Notes: a model not told the origin generated them from the letters alone. DNA of 64,000 bases from Flavobacterium resistens (GCF_900182645.1 NZ_FXTA01000002.1:1116001-1180000); one strand, 5' to 3'; positions 44,835 to 55,253 are shown, counted from the first letter of the stretch. Numbers and translations are program-made.

Positions 44835-47800
44835 ATGAAATTAAAATTTAAATGGATTTTTACGCTCCTTGTAGCGTTATCTATGCAGTTTTCTTTTGCT
44901 CAGGAGAGAACTGTTACTGGAAAGGTATCTGATAAAACAGGTGTTATTCCAGGAGTAAATGTTCTTGTGAAAGGATCTAAAGCAAATACTCAGACTGATT
45001 TTGATGGAAGTTATTCTATTAAAGCAAAGACTGGTGATGTTTTGGTTTTTTCATATGTTGGTATGAACAACAAACAAGTTACTGTAGGGACTTCAAATAC
45101 AGTAAACGTTGAGCTAGAATCTGAAGCACAATTAATGAATGAGGTTGTGGTAGTAGGTTACGGTGTTCAGAAAAGAAAAGAAGTTACAGGTTCTATTTCT
45201 AAAATTGCTGGTAACGACATCGCTAACTTAGTAACTCCATCTTTTGAAGGAGTATTAGCTGGTAGAGCAACTGGAGTACAAGTTGTAACTAACAGTGGTA
45301 TTGTTGGAGTTGCTCCAAAAATTAGAATTAGAGGTATTGCTTCTATTTCTAGTGGAAGTGATCCATTAATCGTAGTAGATGGTGTGCCAATTCTTTCTGG
45401 TGATATCGGAGGTGTTGCAAACACAAACGGTTTAGCAGATATTAACCCAGACGATATCGAATCATTTGATATCTTGAAAGATGGTGCTGCAACGGCTATC
45501 TATGGATCAAGAGCTGCGAATGGAGTAATTTTGATTACTACAAAAAGCGGTAAAAAAGGAACTTTAAAAGTTAATTTCTCTTCAAATTTTGGTGTTGCAA
45601 GTGCAGCTAAAAAATACGATCTTTTACAGACTCCTGATTTCTTAACGATTGCAAATGAAAAAAGAACTAACAGAGGACAAGCTCCATGGGCTGTTGGAAG
45701 TACTTATAATACAGACTGGCAAAGTGCTGTTTTAAGAAACGCACCTCAAATCACTAACAACTTAGCATTTAGTGGTGGTTCTGATAAAACTAAATATTAC
45801 TTATCTTTAGGTTATACAGATCAAGATGGTATCAACTTGGCAAATAGCATGCAAAGATATTCAGTAAGAGCTAATATTGATCAAGATATCAATAAATGGT
45901 TAAGCATTGGTACAAACTTAAGTGTTACTAGAACTGAGTACAATGGTTTAAATACTAGTGCTAGTGGACTTTCTGGTAACATCTTCAACACAATCAGACA
46001 ATTGCCTAACGTGCCAATTTATGATGCAGCAAACCCAACAGGATATAACTTAACATTGCCATTAAGTACAAATACAGTTGGTAGATGGGATAATACAGAT
46101 CCAGTAGGAGATAACATTACAAATATTCTTTATGTATTAGATCATAATAAATATTACTCAAAAGTTAACAGAACATTGTTAAGTCTTTTTGCTAACGCAA
46201 AAATTACTTCTGATTTAACTTATAAATTACAAGTAAGTGCTGATAACTCTATTACTGGTGGATTACAATACTGGAATCCTATTCACGGTGACGGACGTTC
46301 TAGAAATGGTTACCTGTACAATGATAATACAGAATACTTAAGATGGAACTGGCAAAATATCTTGAACTACAAGCATACTTTTGGTGAAAATCATAACGTA
46401 GGAGCTACAGCTGTTGCTGAGTACCAAAAACAGAGATATCAAAATTTCTGGGGATCTGGAAGTGATATTATCAGTGATTTCTTCAACCAAAACTTAGTTA
46501 CTAACTCATATGTTACTAAAGATTCAGGTGGATCTGTTACTGAAAATGGTATTATTTCTTACTTAGGACGTTTTACATATAACTACAAAGAAAAATACTT
46601 TATCCAAGGTTCTATCAGAAGAGACGGTATTTCTAAGTTAAGTGCAGATACAAGATGGACTAACTTCCCTGGAGTTTCTGCAGGTTGGACAGTTTCTAAA
46701 GAAGATTTCATGCAATCAATCAGCAGTACAGTTTCTGATTTCAAACTAAGAGCATCATACTCTAAAGTTGGAAATACTGAAATTGGAAACTATCCTTACA
46801 TGGATTTAACAACTGGTTCTCCTTATGCAACTGCAAATGGTATTGGATATTTCCAATTTGGAAATCCTCAATTACAATGGGAATCTAGTGAGAAAATTGA
46901 CTTTGGTGCTGATTTCGGATTTTTCAATAATCGTTTGACTATTGGTTTCGATTACTACAGAAACAATATCGATAAATTAATTTTGGCTGTACCGGTTTCT
47001 CCATCATTAGGTGTTCCGTTTAATACAACAAACAAAAATATTGGTAAATTATATAACCAAGGTTTAGAGTTCGCTGTTGGTTTCAAAGCTATCAACAACC
47101 AAAACTTCAAATGGGATTTATCATCAAACTTGACTTTGTCTAAAAACGTAGTTACTGACGTATTTAATGGTCAAGATATCATTGGAGGATCATCTACAGA
47201 TACTAACATTGCACCAAACATCATTATTAGAGAAGGTGAATCAATGAACTCTTTATATGGTTTCAAATATTGGGGAGTTAACAAAGCAAATGGTAACCCA
47301 GTTTACTATAAAGCTGATGGTAGTTTAGTTCAAGGAAACATTCCAACATCTACTTACTATGTTTTCGATCCAAACAATCCAGCTGCATTAACAACTCCAG
47401 CTACTTTAAGTGCTGCTACTGATAAAGTAATTTTAGGTAATACATTACCAACTTACTATGGATCTTTATCTTCTAGCATGAAATACAAAAATCTTGATTT
47501 CGGATTTATGTTCAGATTCAGTGGAGGAAACAAAATTTTCAACTCTACAAGAAGAGAGTTGATGAACCAAAACTTCAACAACAACGGAACAGAGATTTTA
47601 GGAAGATGGCAAAGTGTTGACAATCCTGGAGACGGATGGACTCCAAGATTATGGGCAAGTTCAAATACATTTACTAACCTTTCTGGAAACGCGAGTTCTC
47701 GTTTCGTAGAAAAAGGAGATTTCATTTCTTTAGATAACATTAGCTTAGGTTATACTTTACCTAGAATCTTGTTAGATAAAATCCAAGTAGAAAACTTCAG

Positions 47801-47939
47801 AATCTATGTTCAGGCTCAAAATATCTGGTTAATTTCTGATTACAAAGGTATTAACCCTGAAATGGAAACATCTGGAGTAGATATCAATGGAACTCCACGT
47901 TCTAAAGTTATATCAATGGGAATAAATGTTAGTTTATAA
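44835..47939 (+). CDS. susC: SusC/RagA-family TonB-linked outer-membrane transporter
   Basis: A 1034-residue outer-membrane protein. A signal peptide (cleavage near residue 23, SFAQ) is followed by a carboxypeptidase-regulatory-like domain (about 26-100, with the typical VPGVNVLVKGS and TDFDGSYSIKA). A VVVGYGVQKRKEVTGSIS TonB-box region leads to the plug, and a 22-strand barrel follows. No N-terminal STN domain is present, so signalling through an anti-sigma factor is not expected. It imports an oligosaccharide or peptide together with SusD. The substrate cannot be read from the pair alone. Confidence 0.95.
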   Translation: MKLKFKWIFTLLVALSMQFSFAQERTVTGKVSDKTGVIPGVNVLVKGSKANTQTDFDGSYSIKAKTGDVLVFSYVGMNNKQVTVGTSNTVNVELESEAQLMNEVVVVGYGVQKRKEVTGSISKIAGNDIANLVTPSFEGVLAGRATGVQVVTNSGIVGVAPKIRIRGIASISSGSDPLIVVDGVPILSGDIGGVANTNGLADINPDDIESFDILKDGAATAIYGSRAANGVILITTKSGKKGTLKVNFSSNFGVASAAKKYDLLQTPDFLTIANEKRTNRGQAPWAVGSTYNTDWQSAVLRNAPQITNNLAFSGGSDKTKYYLSLGYTDQDGINLANSMQRYSVRANIDQDINKWLSIGTNLSVTRTEYNGLNTSASGLSGNIFNTIRQLPNVPIYDAANPTGYNLTLPLSTNTVGRWDNTDPVGDNITNILYVLDHNKYYSKVNRTLLSLFANAKITSDLTYKLQVSADNSITGGLQYWNPIHGDGRSRNGYLYNDNTEYLRWNWQNILNYKHTFGENHNVGATAVAEYQKQRYQNFWGSGSDIISDFFNQNLVTNSYVTKDSGGSVTENGIISYLGRFTYNYKEKYFIQGSIRRDGISKLSADTRWTNFPGVSAGWTVSKEDFMQSISSTVSDFKLRASYSKVGNTEIGNYPYMDLTTGSPYATANGIGYFQFGNPQLQWESSEKIDFGADFGFFNNRLTIGFDYYRNNIDKLILAVPVSPSLGVPFNTTNKNIGKLYNQGLEFAVGFKAINNQNFKWDLSSNLTLSKNVVTDVFNGQDIIGGSSTDTNIAPNIIIREGESMNSLYGFKYWGVNKANGNPVYYKADGSLVQGNIPTSTYYVFDPNNPAALTTPATLSAATDKVILGNTLPTYYGSLSSSMKYKNLDFGFMFRFSGGNKIFNSTRRELMNQNFNNNGTEILGRWQSVDNPGDGWTPRLWASSNTFTNLSGNASSRFVEKGDFISLDNISLGYTLPRILLDKIQVENFRIYVQAQNIWLISDYKGINPEMETSGVDINGTPRSKVISMGINVSL

Positions 47940-47940
47940 T

Positions 47941-49497
47941 ATGAAAAATATGAAAAATATAATAAAATCAATTTTACTTTCTGCAGTAGTACTTGGGATG
48001 AGCTCATGTACTGAAGAAAAGATCTTAGACCTTGTACCTATAAATAACGTTCCGACTGACCTTGCTTTTACAACTCCAACTTATATAGAAACTTATATGG
48101 CTGGTGTTTACAATGCTGCAGCTATTGGTACTTATAACAGTGGTACTTCAAATGGTGGTAGAGGATACGTATGGGGAGCTGCTTTTGTTGAGCAAGGTGA
48201 ATGTATGGGAGAAGATGCAGTAAACAATGCTACTTTCTACCAATTAACATATACTCAAACTTACGATCCAACATCTGCAAATAACGTTTACTACTGGGTT
48301 GACGGTTACAGATTAATCAACAGATGTAACTTAATGATCGAAGGAGTTACTGATGCAGTTGCTAAAGGTGTTATTACTAAAGCTGTAGGTGATGACTATA
48401 TTGGTCAATCTAAATTTTTAAGAGCGATTACACATTTTGAGTTGTTGAATTATTTTGCTAGACCTTACAACCACACTGCAGGAGCTACACATTTAGGTAT
48501 TCCTTACAGAGAAGTTGGTGTAAATACTCAAGCAGAAATTGATTCTGAAAATGCAAAACCTAGAAATACTGTAGCGGAATGTTATGCTAAAGTACTTGCT
48601 GATTTAGATGATGCTGAAAAATTAATTACAACTGCAACTACTTCAAGAGCATCTAAAAATGCTGCGATTGCTTTCAAAACGAGAGTTTATCTTCAAAAAA
48701 GAGACTGGGCAAATGTAGTTGCTGAAGGAACTAAATTAAATGGTAAATATACTTTGACTGCTAAGCCAGGTGACCCATTCGTGCCAGCTAGTAACTTAAC
48801 AAACTCAGAGTCTATTTTCTCTATTGCTCACTCAGCTACTTCTAACCCTCAGGTTAATGCTGCGTTAGCTAGTATCTTGAACAGTAGAGCTTTAGTTAAC
48901 ATTAGTCCAATCATTTGGAGAGAACCAAAATGGTTAGTTGATGATAAAAGAAGAGAAGAAGGTGTTATGATCAAAACTGTTGCTGGTAGAAAATATACTA
49001 ACAAATATTCTGATATTGTTAACTTGACAGATGCTGCTCCAGTTATTAGATATGCAGAGGTTTTATTGAACATGGCAGAAGCTCAAGCTCGTTTAAATAC
49101 TGCTTCAAGTTTAACTTCATCTTTGGCTTTATTGAACCAAGTAAGAAACAGATCATTAGCTAATCCTTTAACTCAAGCTTATACTGCAGCTACTTTAAAT
49201 ACGCCGCAAACTTTAGTTCCAGCGATTCTTATTGAAAGAAGAATCGAGTTTTTAATGGAAGGTCGTAGATGGTCTGATATCCACAGATTACAAAATGATG
49301 ATATTGCTCCAATCAACGGTATTCCTGCAAAACTTGCTAATGCTGCTCCAGCTGCTGCATTATACACTTTAGGAACTGCTTACCCAGGTCCATTCGGTGT
49401 GCCAGCTTTGCCTTATACTGATTACAAATTCATTTGGCCAATACCACAAATTGAAATGAATACAAACCCAGGTTTAGGACAAAACCCTAACTGGTAA
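47941..49497 (+). CDS. susD: SusD/RagB-family nutrient-binding lipoprotein
   Basis: A 518-residue surface lipoprotein, lipobox MSSC. The helical TPR scaffold and the C-terminal ILIERRIEFLMEGRRWSDIHRL block, then ...YKFIWPIPQIEMNTNPGLGQNPNW, are typical of SusD proteins. It begins one base after susC ends and forms the transporter lid. I use the ATG at 47941; the frame is open a little further upstream into susC. Confidence 0.95.
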   Translation: MKNMKNIIKSILLSAVVLGMSSCTEEKILDLVPINNVPTDLAFTTPTYIETYMAGVYNAAAIGTYNSGTSNGGRGYVWGAAFVEQGECMGEDAVNNATFYQLTYTQTYDPTSANNVYYWVDGYRLINRCNLMIEGVTDAVAKGVITKAVGDDYIGQSKFLRAITHFELLNYFARPYNHTAGATHLGIPYREVGVNTQAEIDSENAKPRNTVAECYAKVLADLDDAEKLITTATTSRASKNAAIAFKTRVYLQKRDWANVVAEGTKLNGKYTLTAKPGDPFVPASNLTNSESIFSIAHSATSNPQVNAALASILNSRALVNISPIIWREPKWLVDDKRREEGVMIKTVAGRKYTNKYSDIVNLTDAAPVIRYAEVLLNMAEAQARLNTASSLTSSLALLNQVRNRSLANPLTQAYTAATLNTPQTLVPAILIERRIEFLMEGRRWSDIHRLQNDDIAPINGIPAKLANAAPAAALYTLGTAYPGPFGVPALPYTDYKFIWPIPQIEMNTNPGLGQNPNW

Positions 49498-49520
49498 GAA
49501 ATAAATATTTTGATTTTTAT

Positions 49521-49554
49521 AAAACCCTCAATCATTTTGATTGGGGGTTTTTTT
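49521..49554 (+). terminator. Terminator after susD
   Basis: Arms ACCCTCAATC and GATTGGGGGT around ATTTT, followed by seven T. Confidence 0.88.
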
Positions 49555-49585
49555 ATTGTGATAAAAACTCCTCATTCATACTGAT

Positions 49586-49619
49586 TTGTTTTTTTATACG
49601 TTTTTATCTTTTACCTTTG
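49586..49619 (+). promoter_or_regulatory. Promoter of the putative porin gene
   Basis: TTG at 49586-49588, 23 bases, then TACCTTTG at 49612-49619. The ATG is 45 bases downstream. Confidence 0.6.
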
Positions 49620-49663
49620 CTTGACTAATTTTGTCGAATATAATTTCAATATAAAGCTATCAA

Positions 49664-51631
49664 ATGAGAATACTCTTTTTTCTATATCTAATGATAATGC
49701 CCGCCTTATTGTTTTCTCAAGAAAAAAACACTTCTAAAAATAATTTGGATATGAACACGAAATATTCAAGTATTACAGATACTGTAAAAAAGAAAAAATC
49801 TTTAGTAGCTAAAATTGAGCAATACCAGATTATCACTTTAGAGCATGATACTACTTATGCTGACACATCTTTAACATTGAAAAGTGCATACAGACAGAAT
49901 TATCTCCGCAAGGATAATTTCGGTCTTTTGGAATTCTCAAATATCGGACAGACATATAACACCTTACAATATAGTCTGAATAGTTTTTCGCCTTATCCGG
50001 AAATTGGTTTTTCAGGAAAACATTTTGATTATATGCAGGCTTCGGATATTAAATATTATTCTGCTGCAACGCCTTTTACAGAGCTGTTCTTTAATACTAC
50101 TATTAATAAGGGACAAAATGTAGACTCATTTATTACATTGAACACCTCTAAAAACCTGAATTTTTCAGTTGCCTACAGAGGACTTCGTTCAGAAGGAAAT
50201 TATATTAACCAATTAGTAAGTGTTGGAAATTTTAGATTTACAACCAGTTATGCCACTACAGATAAACGATATATTTTGAATGCTCACGTAACATATCAAG
50301 ATGTTACAAATGAAGAAAATGGAGGAATAACAACACCGCAGGATTTCGAAAGTAATGATCCCGATTTTAAAAACCGTCAGCGTTTGCAGGTATATTTAAC
50401 AGATGCGGAATCTTTATTAAAAGGACATCGTTTCTTTTTTGATCATGCATTCAGAATCAATCCTAAAGGAGGTGATAATAACTTATTTGTTACTCATCAA
50501 TTTAATTATGAATATAAGTTCTTTGAATACAAGCAGCCAACTGTGCTTTCTACAGTAGGTACGACGCCAGTTCAGCGTTTTGGAGATTCATACGTGACAA
50601 GTAATATTAATGACCGCACGCGTTTTGAAAAGTTATATAATAAAGCTGGGCTTGCCTATGAAAATTCCCTTTTAGGAAAATTCTATTTCTTCATTGATGA
50701 CTATAGATCAAATTATGAATATAACAGGATCATTGTAAAGGAGAACGGACATATTATTCCTGATAATTTATTTCTTCAGATTAATAATGTGGGTGGGCAA
50801 TATGAATACCAAAAAAATAAATGGAACGGACGTTTCTTGTACACTAGGTCAATTACAAACCAATCGCTTTCGGACTTAGACGCAAAACTTAGATACAATT
50901 TAAACAAAGATTTTCAATTTGATTTTAGATATCGTAACATAAATAAACTGCCAAATAATAATTATAATTTATACCAAAGTAGTTATATAGCGTATAATTG
51001 GTCTAATGATTTTAAGAACGAAAAAATCAATCAGCTTGGAGCAAATGTTTTCACGCCTTGGTTGAACGCAGAAGTTCAATATTCGGTGTTAAAAGACCAT
51101 TTGTATTTTACTGATGTTTCTACAGATGCTCAGGCTTTGGTTCATACGCAAATTATAAATCCAGCACAATACGGAAATGTAATTAATTATTTTTCTATAA
51201 AGGCTAACAAAGAATTTAAATTTGGACGATTCGGTTTTGATAATACACTTTTGTATCAAAAAGTCGATCAGTCAGAGTTAATTGTCAATGTGCCCGATTT
51301 TGTAACTAGAAATACACTATACTATTCTAGTTATTTTTTCAAAAAGGCATTATTTATGCAAACAGGAATTGTCTTTAATTATTTTACGAAATACTACGGA
51401 AATGATTACAATCCGGTTGTTGGAGAATTTTTTGTTCAAAATACAAAGCAGATTGGTAATTATGCAACTTTCGACTTTTTTGTGAATGCAAGAATTCGTC
51501 AAACTCGTTTTTATTTAAAAGCAGAACATTTTAATTCTTCTTTTTCTAACAACGATTATTATTCGGCGCCTAATAATCCATATCGCGATTTTGTAATTCG
51601 TTTTGGTTTGGTTTGGAACTGGTTCGAATAA
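49664..51631 (+). CDS. Putative outer-membrane porin (Porin_10 family)
   Basis: A 655-residue predicted beta-barrel protein with a signal peptide (cleavage near 19, LLFSQ). It is rich in alternating strands, aromatic residues near strand ends and a terminal FGLVWNWFE. The YRQNYLRKDNFGLLEFSNIGQTYNTL and SYNSFSPYPEIGFSGKHF-like blocks resemble the Bacteroidota 'putative porin' family. Its stop codon precedes the downstream enzyme's start by about 50 bases. Solute specificity unknown. Confidence 0.8.
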   Translation: MRILFFLYLMIMPALLFSQEKNTSKNNLDMNTKYSSITDTVKKKKSLVAKIEQYQIITLEHDTTYADTSLTLKSAYRQNYLRKDNFGLLEFSNIGQTYNTLQYSLNSFSPYPEIGFSGKHFDYMQASDIKYYSAATPFTELFFNTTINKGQNVDSFITLNTSKNLNFSVAYRGLRSEGNYINQLVSVGNFRFTTSYATTDKRYILNAHVTYQDVTNEENGGITTPQDFESNDPDFKNRQRLQVYLTDAESLLKGHRFFFDHAFRINPKGGDNNLFVTHQFNYEYKFFEYKQPTVLSTVGTTPVQRFGDSYVTSNINDRTRFEKLYNKAGLAYENSLLGKFYFFIDDYRSNYEYNRIIVKENGHIIPDNLFLQINNVGGQYEYQKNKWNGRFLYTRSITNQSLSDLDAKLRYNLNKDFQFDFRYRNINKLPNNNYNLYQSSYIAYNWSNDFKNEKINQLGANVFTPWLNAEVQYSVLKDHLYFTDVSTDAQALVHTQIINPAQYGNVINYFSIKANKEFKFGRFGFDNTLLYQKVDQSELIVNVPDFVTRNTLYYSSYFFKKALFMQTGIVFNYFTKYYGNDYNPVVGEFFVQNTKQIGNYATFDFFVNARIRQTRFYLKAEHFNSSFSNNDYYSAPNNPYRDFVIRFGLVWNWFE

Positions 51632-51681
51632 AATTAAACCTTTATTTATTTTTTTTAAACCAAATATTAAATTATAGTAAA

Positions 51682-53043
51682 ATGGACTTTTCAAATAATA
51701 TTTTAGAAACAATAGGCAATACGCCGCTTGTAAAGCTCAACAAAATTGTTGCTGAAATTGATGCATTAGTGTTGGCAAAAGTCGAAACTTTTAATCCAGG
51801 AAATTCTGTAAAAGATAGAATGGCCGTTAAAATGATTGAAGACGCTGAAGCAGACGGCAGATTGAAACCTGGAGGGACAATTATTGAAGGAACTTCTGGA
51901 AATACTGGAATGGGACTGGCACTTGTTGCGATTGTAAAAGGTTATAAATTAATCTGTGTAATCTCAGACAAACAGTCTAAAGAAAAAATGGATATATTGC
52001 GTGCTGTTGGTGCAAAAGTTGTGGTTTGTCCAACTGATGTTGAGCCAACTGACCCACGTTCTTATTACTCAGTTTCAAAGCGTTTGGCTGAAGAAACTCC
52101 AAATTCCTGGTATGTAAATCAGTATGATAATATGTCTAATTCATTGGCTCATTACGAACAAACTGGACCAGAAATCTGGAAACAGACTGATGGGAAAATC
52201 ACGCATTTTGTAGTAGGAGTTGGAACAGGCGGAACAATTTCTGGAGTTGGAAAATACTTAAAAGAGAAAAACCCGAACATTAAAATTTGGGGAATAGATA
52301 CTTATGGTTCTGTTTTTAAGAAATATCATGAAACGGGCATTTTTGATGAAAATGAAATCTATTCATATATTACAGAAGGAATTGGGGAGGATATTTTACC
52401 AAAAAATGTCGATTTCTCTTTAATTGATGGTTTTACAAAAGTTACTGATAAAGATGCAGCAGTTTATACTAGAAAAATTGCTTTAGAAGAAGGTATTTTT
52501 GTTGGAAACTCTGCTGGAGCATGTATAAAAGGTTTGCTGCAATTAAAAGAGCATTTTAAACCAGATGATGTTGTTGTGGTTTTATTTCATGATTCAGGGA
52601 GTCGTTATGTTGGAAAAATGTTCAACGACGATTGGATGCGTGAACGTGGATTCTTAGAAGAAAATATTACTAAAGCAGAAGACGTTATCAAAGACCATAT
52701 TGATAAAGAATTAATTGTTGTTAGAACTGAGGAATTAGTTTCGCATGCGATTGACCGTATGCGTAAGTATAAAATCTCTCAAATTCCAGTTGTAGATATT
52801 AATGGTTTTGTTGGATCTGTTGATGAAACTGACCTGTTTAGAAGTTATGTAGCTGATAAAAACGTTGCCGAAAAACCAATTAAGGAAGTTATGGGAAAAC
52901 CTTTTCCAATTGTGAAATTAGGTACTCCTATTGAAGAAGTATCAAAACTTTTTACAAAAGAAAATGATGCAGTTTTAGTTGATTTAGGAAACGGTTCGCA
53001 CCATATTATTACAAAATATGATATTATTGGTTCAATAAAATAG
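51682..53043 (+). CDS. Cystathionine beta-synthase-like PLP enzyme with CBS pair
   Basis: A 453-residue fold-type II PLP enzyme. The PLP lysine is Lys44 in NPGNSVKDRMA. The GTSGNTGMGLALVAI loop and GTGGTISGVGKYL phosphate loop match cysteine synthase/CBS enzymes. Two CBS motifs (about 335-453) form a regulatory tail. It could make cystathionine from serine and homocysteine or cysteine from O-acetylserine; the CBS tail favours the first. I start at 51682. The longer frame from 51613 overlaps the porin gene and has no family-like N-terminus. Confidence 0.9.
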   Translation: MDFSNNILETIGNTPLVKLNKIVAEIDALVLAKVETFNPGNSVKDRMAVKMIEDAEADGRLKPGGTIIEGTSGNTGMGLALVAIVKGYKLICVISDKQSKEKMDILRAVGAKVVVCPTDVEPTDPRSYYSVSKRLAEETPNSWYVNQYDNMSNSLAHYEQTGPEIWKQTDGKITHFVVGVGTGGTISGVGKYLKEKNPNIKIWGIDTYGSVFKKYHETGIFDENEIYSYITEGIGEDILPKNVDFSLIDGFTKVTDKDAAVYTRKIALEEGIFVGNSAGACIKGLLQLKEHFKPDDVVVVLFHDSGSRYVGKMFNDDWMRERGFLEENITKAEDVIKDHIDKELIVVRTEELVSHAIDRMRKYKISQIPVVDINGFVGSVDETDLFRSYVADKNVAEKPIKEVMGKPFPIVKLGTPIEEVSKLFTKENDAVLVDLGNGSHHIITKYDIIGSIK

Positions 53044-53062
53044 AACATATAAAATAGAATTT

Positions 53063-53104
53063 ATCCATAAATCTGATTGATATTAACCAATCGGATTTAT
53101 GGAT
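53063..53104 (+). terminator. Long hairpin after the CBS-like gene
   Basis: ATCCATAAATC...GATTTATGGAT, a 17-bp stem with one G-T pair and a 9-base loop, followed by TTTCCTTTTTT. It lies 20 bases after the stop codon and looks like an intrinsic terminator with a slightly broken T run. Confidence 0.7.
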
Positions 53105-53128
53105 TTTCCTTTTTTAAATTATTAGAAA

Positions 53129-53611
53129 ATGAATTTTACTGCAATAGATTTTGAAACTGCAACAAGTTTTCATCCCTGCTCTGTCGGAATCGTGACGGTG
53201 CAAAATGGTGTAATAGTAGACGAGTTTGTTACCTTAATAAAACCGCCAAACAATATTTATAATCCATTTACAATTCAGGTTCATGGAATTTATCCGCGTG
53301 ATACCGTTAATGCAAAATCGTTTAAACAAGTTTATACTGAAATCGAAAAAAGATTAAAGAATAGAGTGGTTGTAGCACACAATGAAAGTTTTGATCGAAA
53401 TGTATTAATTAAGTCGATGTTAGCAAATGGTTTAAGTTATGAAGATTTGAATATTGCATCAAAATGGGAGTGCACAGTAAAAATTTATAAAGCGAAAGGC
53501 ATAAGACCTACTAAGCTAAGCGATTGTTGCCGCGAAATGAATATCAAATTAAATCATCACGAAGCATTATCAGATGCAAGAGCATGTGCAAAATTATATA
53601 TGCTGCGATAA
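53129..53611 (+). CDS. DnaQ-like 3'-5' exonuclease
   Basis: A 160-residue protein of the DEDD exonuclease superfamily. Motif ExoI is AIDFETATS (about 5-13). ExoII is VAHNESFDRNVL (about 88-99), and ExoIII is HHEALSDARACAKLY (about 142-156), a DEDDh arrangement. It has no polymerase domain and its length is that of free-standing exonuclease homologues. A repair or RNA-processing role is possible. Confidence 0.88.
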   Translation: MNFTAIDFETATSFHPCSVGIVTVQNGVIVDEFVTLIKPPNNIYNPFTIQVHGIYPRDTVNAKSFKQVYTEIEKRLKNRVVVAHNESFDRNVLIKSMLANGLSYEDLNIASKWECTVKIYKAKGIRPTKLSDCCREMNIKLNHHEALSDARACAKLYMLR

Positions 53612-53687
53612 AAACATATTTTTTTGTAAGAATAATATTAATTTATTTTTTATTTTTAGATTTTGAAACTTATTATAATATCTAAAA

Positions 53688-54959
53688 ATGAAAGAAGATT
53701 TTCTTCATTATCTCTGGAAATTCAAGAAGTTCAGTACGCTGAGTTTAAAAACTGCTCAAAAGGAGCAACTTACTATTTTTAGAACGGGTGATTATTTAGG
53801 ACTTTCTGGTCCGGACTTTTTTAATGCTCAAATTAAAATTGATGAGCAAAAATGGGCTGGAAATGTCGAAATTCATTTAAAATCATCAGATTGGTATTTA
53901 CATCATCATGAAAAAGATATTGCTTATGAAAATGTAATTTTACACGTTGTCTGGGAACATGATACTGAAATTTTCAGAGAAAATAATTCTGAAATTCCTG
54001 TTTTGATTTTGAAAGATTATGTTTCGAAGGAAATAATTGCAAATTATAATGCCCTTGTTTCTGTGAAAAGTTGGATTTTTTGTGAAAGACAATTAAATGA
54101 GATAGATGATTTTGTTTTTAAAAATTGGCAGGAAAGACTTTTTTTTGAACGATTAGAGCGTAAATCAGAATTTATTTTTCAGTTATTAGAAGAGACAAAT
54201 CAAGATTGGGAAACTGTTTTGTTTTGTATGTTAGCCAGGAATTTTGGACTTAACACAAATGGTAATTCTTTTTTCCAAATGTCGAAGTCAATTCCTTTTT
54301 CTATTTTAAGAAAAGAAAGTTTTGAAATAGAAAATATAGAAGCCTTGCTTTTTGGATTTTGTGGGTTGTTAGATGCTGAAAAAGAAGATGTTTATTTTAA
54401 AGATTTAAAGTTTCGATATTTTTTTCTGCTTCATAAATACAATTTAGATCGAACTTATGTAGATCCTGTTCAGTTCTTTAAACATCGACCAGATAATTTT
54501 CCTACGATCAGACTTTCTCAGTTGGCAAGTCTTTATTGTAGTTATCAAAACTTATTTTCAAAAGTAATTGATTTAAAGTCGGTAAAAGATGTCTATAAAC
54601 TGTTTAGTGTTGTTACAAGCCCATATTGGCAGAATCATTATCAGTTTGATAAAGAAAGCACAAAGAAGTCCAAAGCATTGTCAAAGTCATTTTTGGATTT
54701 ATTAATTATAAATACAATAATCCCAATCCAATTTACCTATTCAAATATAATGGGATTAGCAATTGCCGAGAATTTAATAGATTTTATGAATGACGTTGCG
54801 TCTGAAAAAAATGCAATCATTGAGAAGTTTGCATCTTTTGGTGTGAAATCAAAAAATGCATTTGAAAGTCAGACTTTATTGGAACTCAAAAATGAATATT
54901 GCAACCAAAAGGCTTGTTTAAAATGCGCAATAGGATTGGAATTGCTTAAAAATGATTAG
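53688..54959 (+). CDS. DUF2851-family protein
   Basis: A 423-residue cytoplasmic protein. MKEDFLHYLWKFKKF at the N-terminus, followed by SGPDFFNAQIKIDEQKWAGNVEIHLKSSDWYLHHHE (about 40-75), is characteristic of DUF2851. That core resembles restriction-endonuclease-like folds, with a possible D..ExK-type arrangement, but this is my inference. A Cys-rich C-terminus (NQKACLKCAIG) is also conserved. No nearby gene hints at function. Confidence 0.85.
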   Translation: MKEDFLHYLWKFKKFSTLSLKTAQKEQLTIFRTGDYLGLSGPDFFNAQIKIDEQKWAGNVEIHLKSSDWYLHHHEKDIAYENVILHVVWEHDTEIFRENNSEIPVLILKDYVSKEIIANYNALVSVKSWIFCERQLNEIDDFVFKNWQERLFFERLERKSEFIFQLLEETNQDWETVLFCMLARNFGLNTNGNSFFQMSKSIPFSILRKESFEIENIEALLFGFCGLLDAEKEDVYFKDLKFRYFFLLHKYNLDRTYVDPVQFFKHRPDNFPTIRLSQLASLYCSYQNLFSKVIDLKSVKDVYKLFSVVTSPYWQNHYQFDKESTKKSKALSKSFLDLLIINTIIPIQFTYSNIMGLAIAENLIDFMNDVASEKNAIIEKFASFGVKSKNAFESQTLLELKNEYCNQKACLKCAIGLELLKND

Positions 54960-54975
54960 ATAATTTGTACTTTTG
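54942..54975 (+). promoter_or_regulatory. Promoter of the PspC gene
   Basis: TTG at 54942-54944 inside the end of the preceding gene, 23 bases, then TACTTTTG at 54968-54975. The ATG lies 26 bases after it. Confidence 0.65.
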
Positions 54976-55001
54976 TAAAAATTAAAATGTAAAACTAAAA
55001 G

Positions 55002-55229
55002 ATGTCCGCAATTTTAAGACTTAAATTCTTTTTTGAAAAGTACGGTTTTCATGTTTCATCAAGATTGGCAGATAAACTTGGAATGCGAGTAACCAATGTT
55101 AGATTGTTCTTTATCTATATTTCTTTTGTTACTGCTGGTTTGGGATTTGGTGTTTATTTGACTCTTGCTTTCTGGATCAGATTGAAAGATTTAATTCGTT
55201 CAAAAAGAACATCAGTATTTGATTTGTAA
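55002..55229 (+). CDS. PspC-domain small membrane protein
   Basis: A 75-residue protein with a PspC domain: GVSSRLADKLGMRVTNVRLFFIY-like start followed by a transmembrane segment (about 34-58). In enteric bacteria PspC regulates the phage shock response, but this short stand-alone form has no tested role. It is terminated by a strong hairpin at 55254. Confidence 0.8.
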   Translation: MSAILRLKFFFEKYGFHVSSRLADKLGMRVTNVRLFFIYISFVTAGLGFGVYLTLAFWIRLKDLIRSKRTSVFDL

Positions 55230-55253
55230 AGTTTACTATTCAATTTTCAATAT

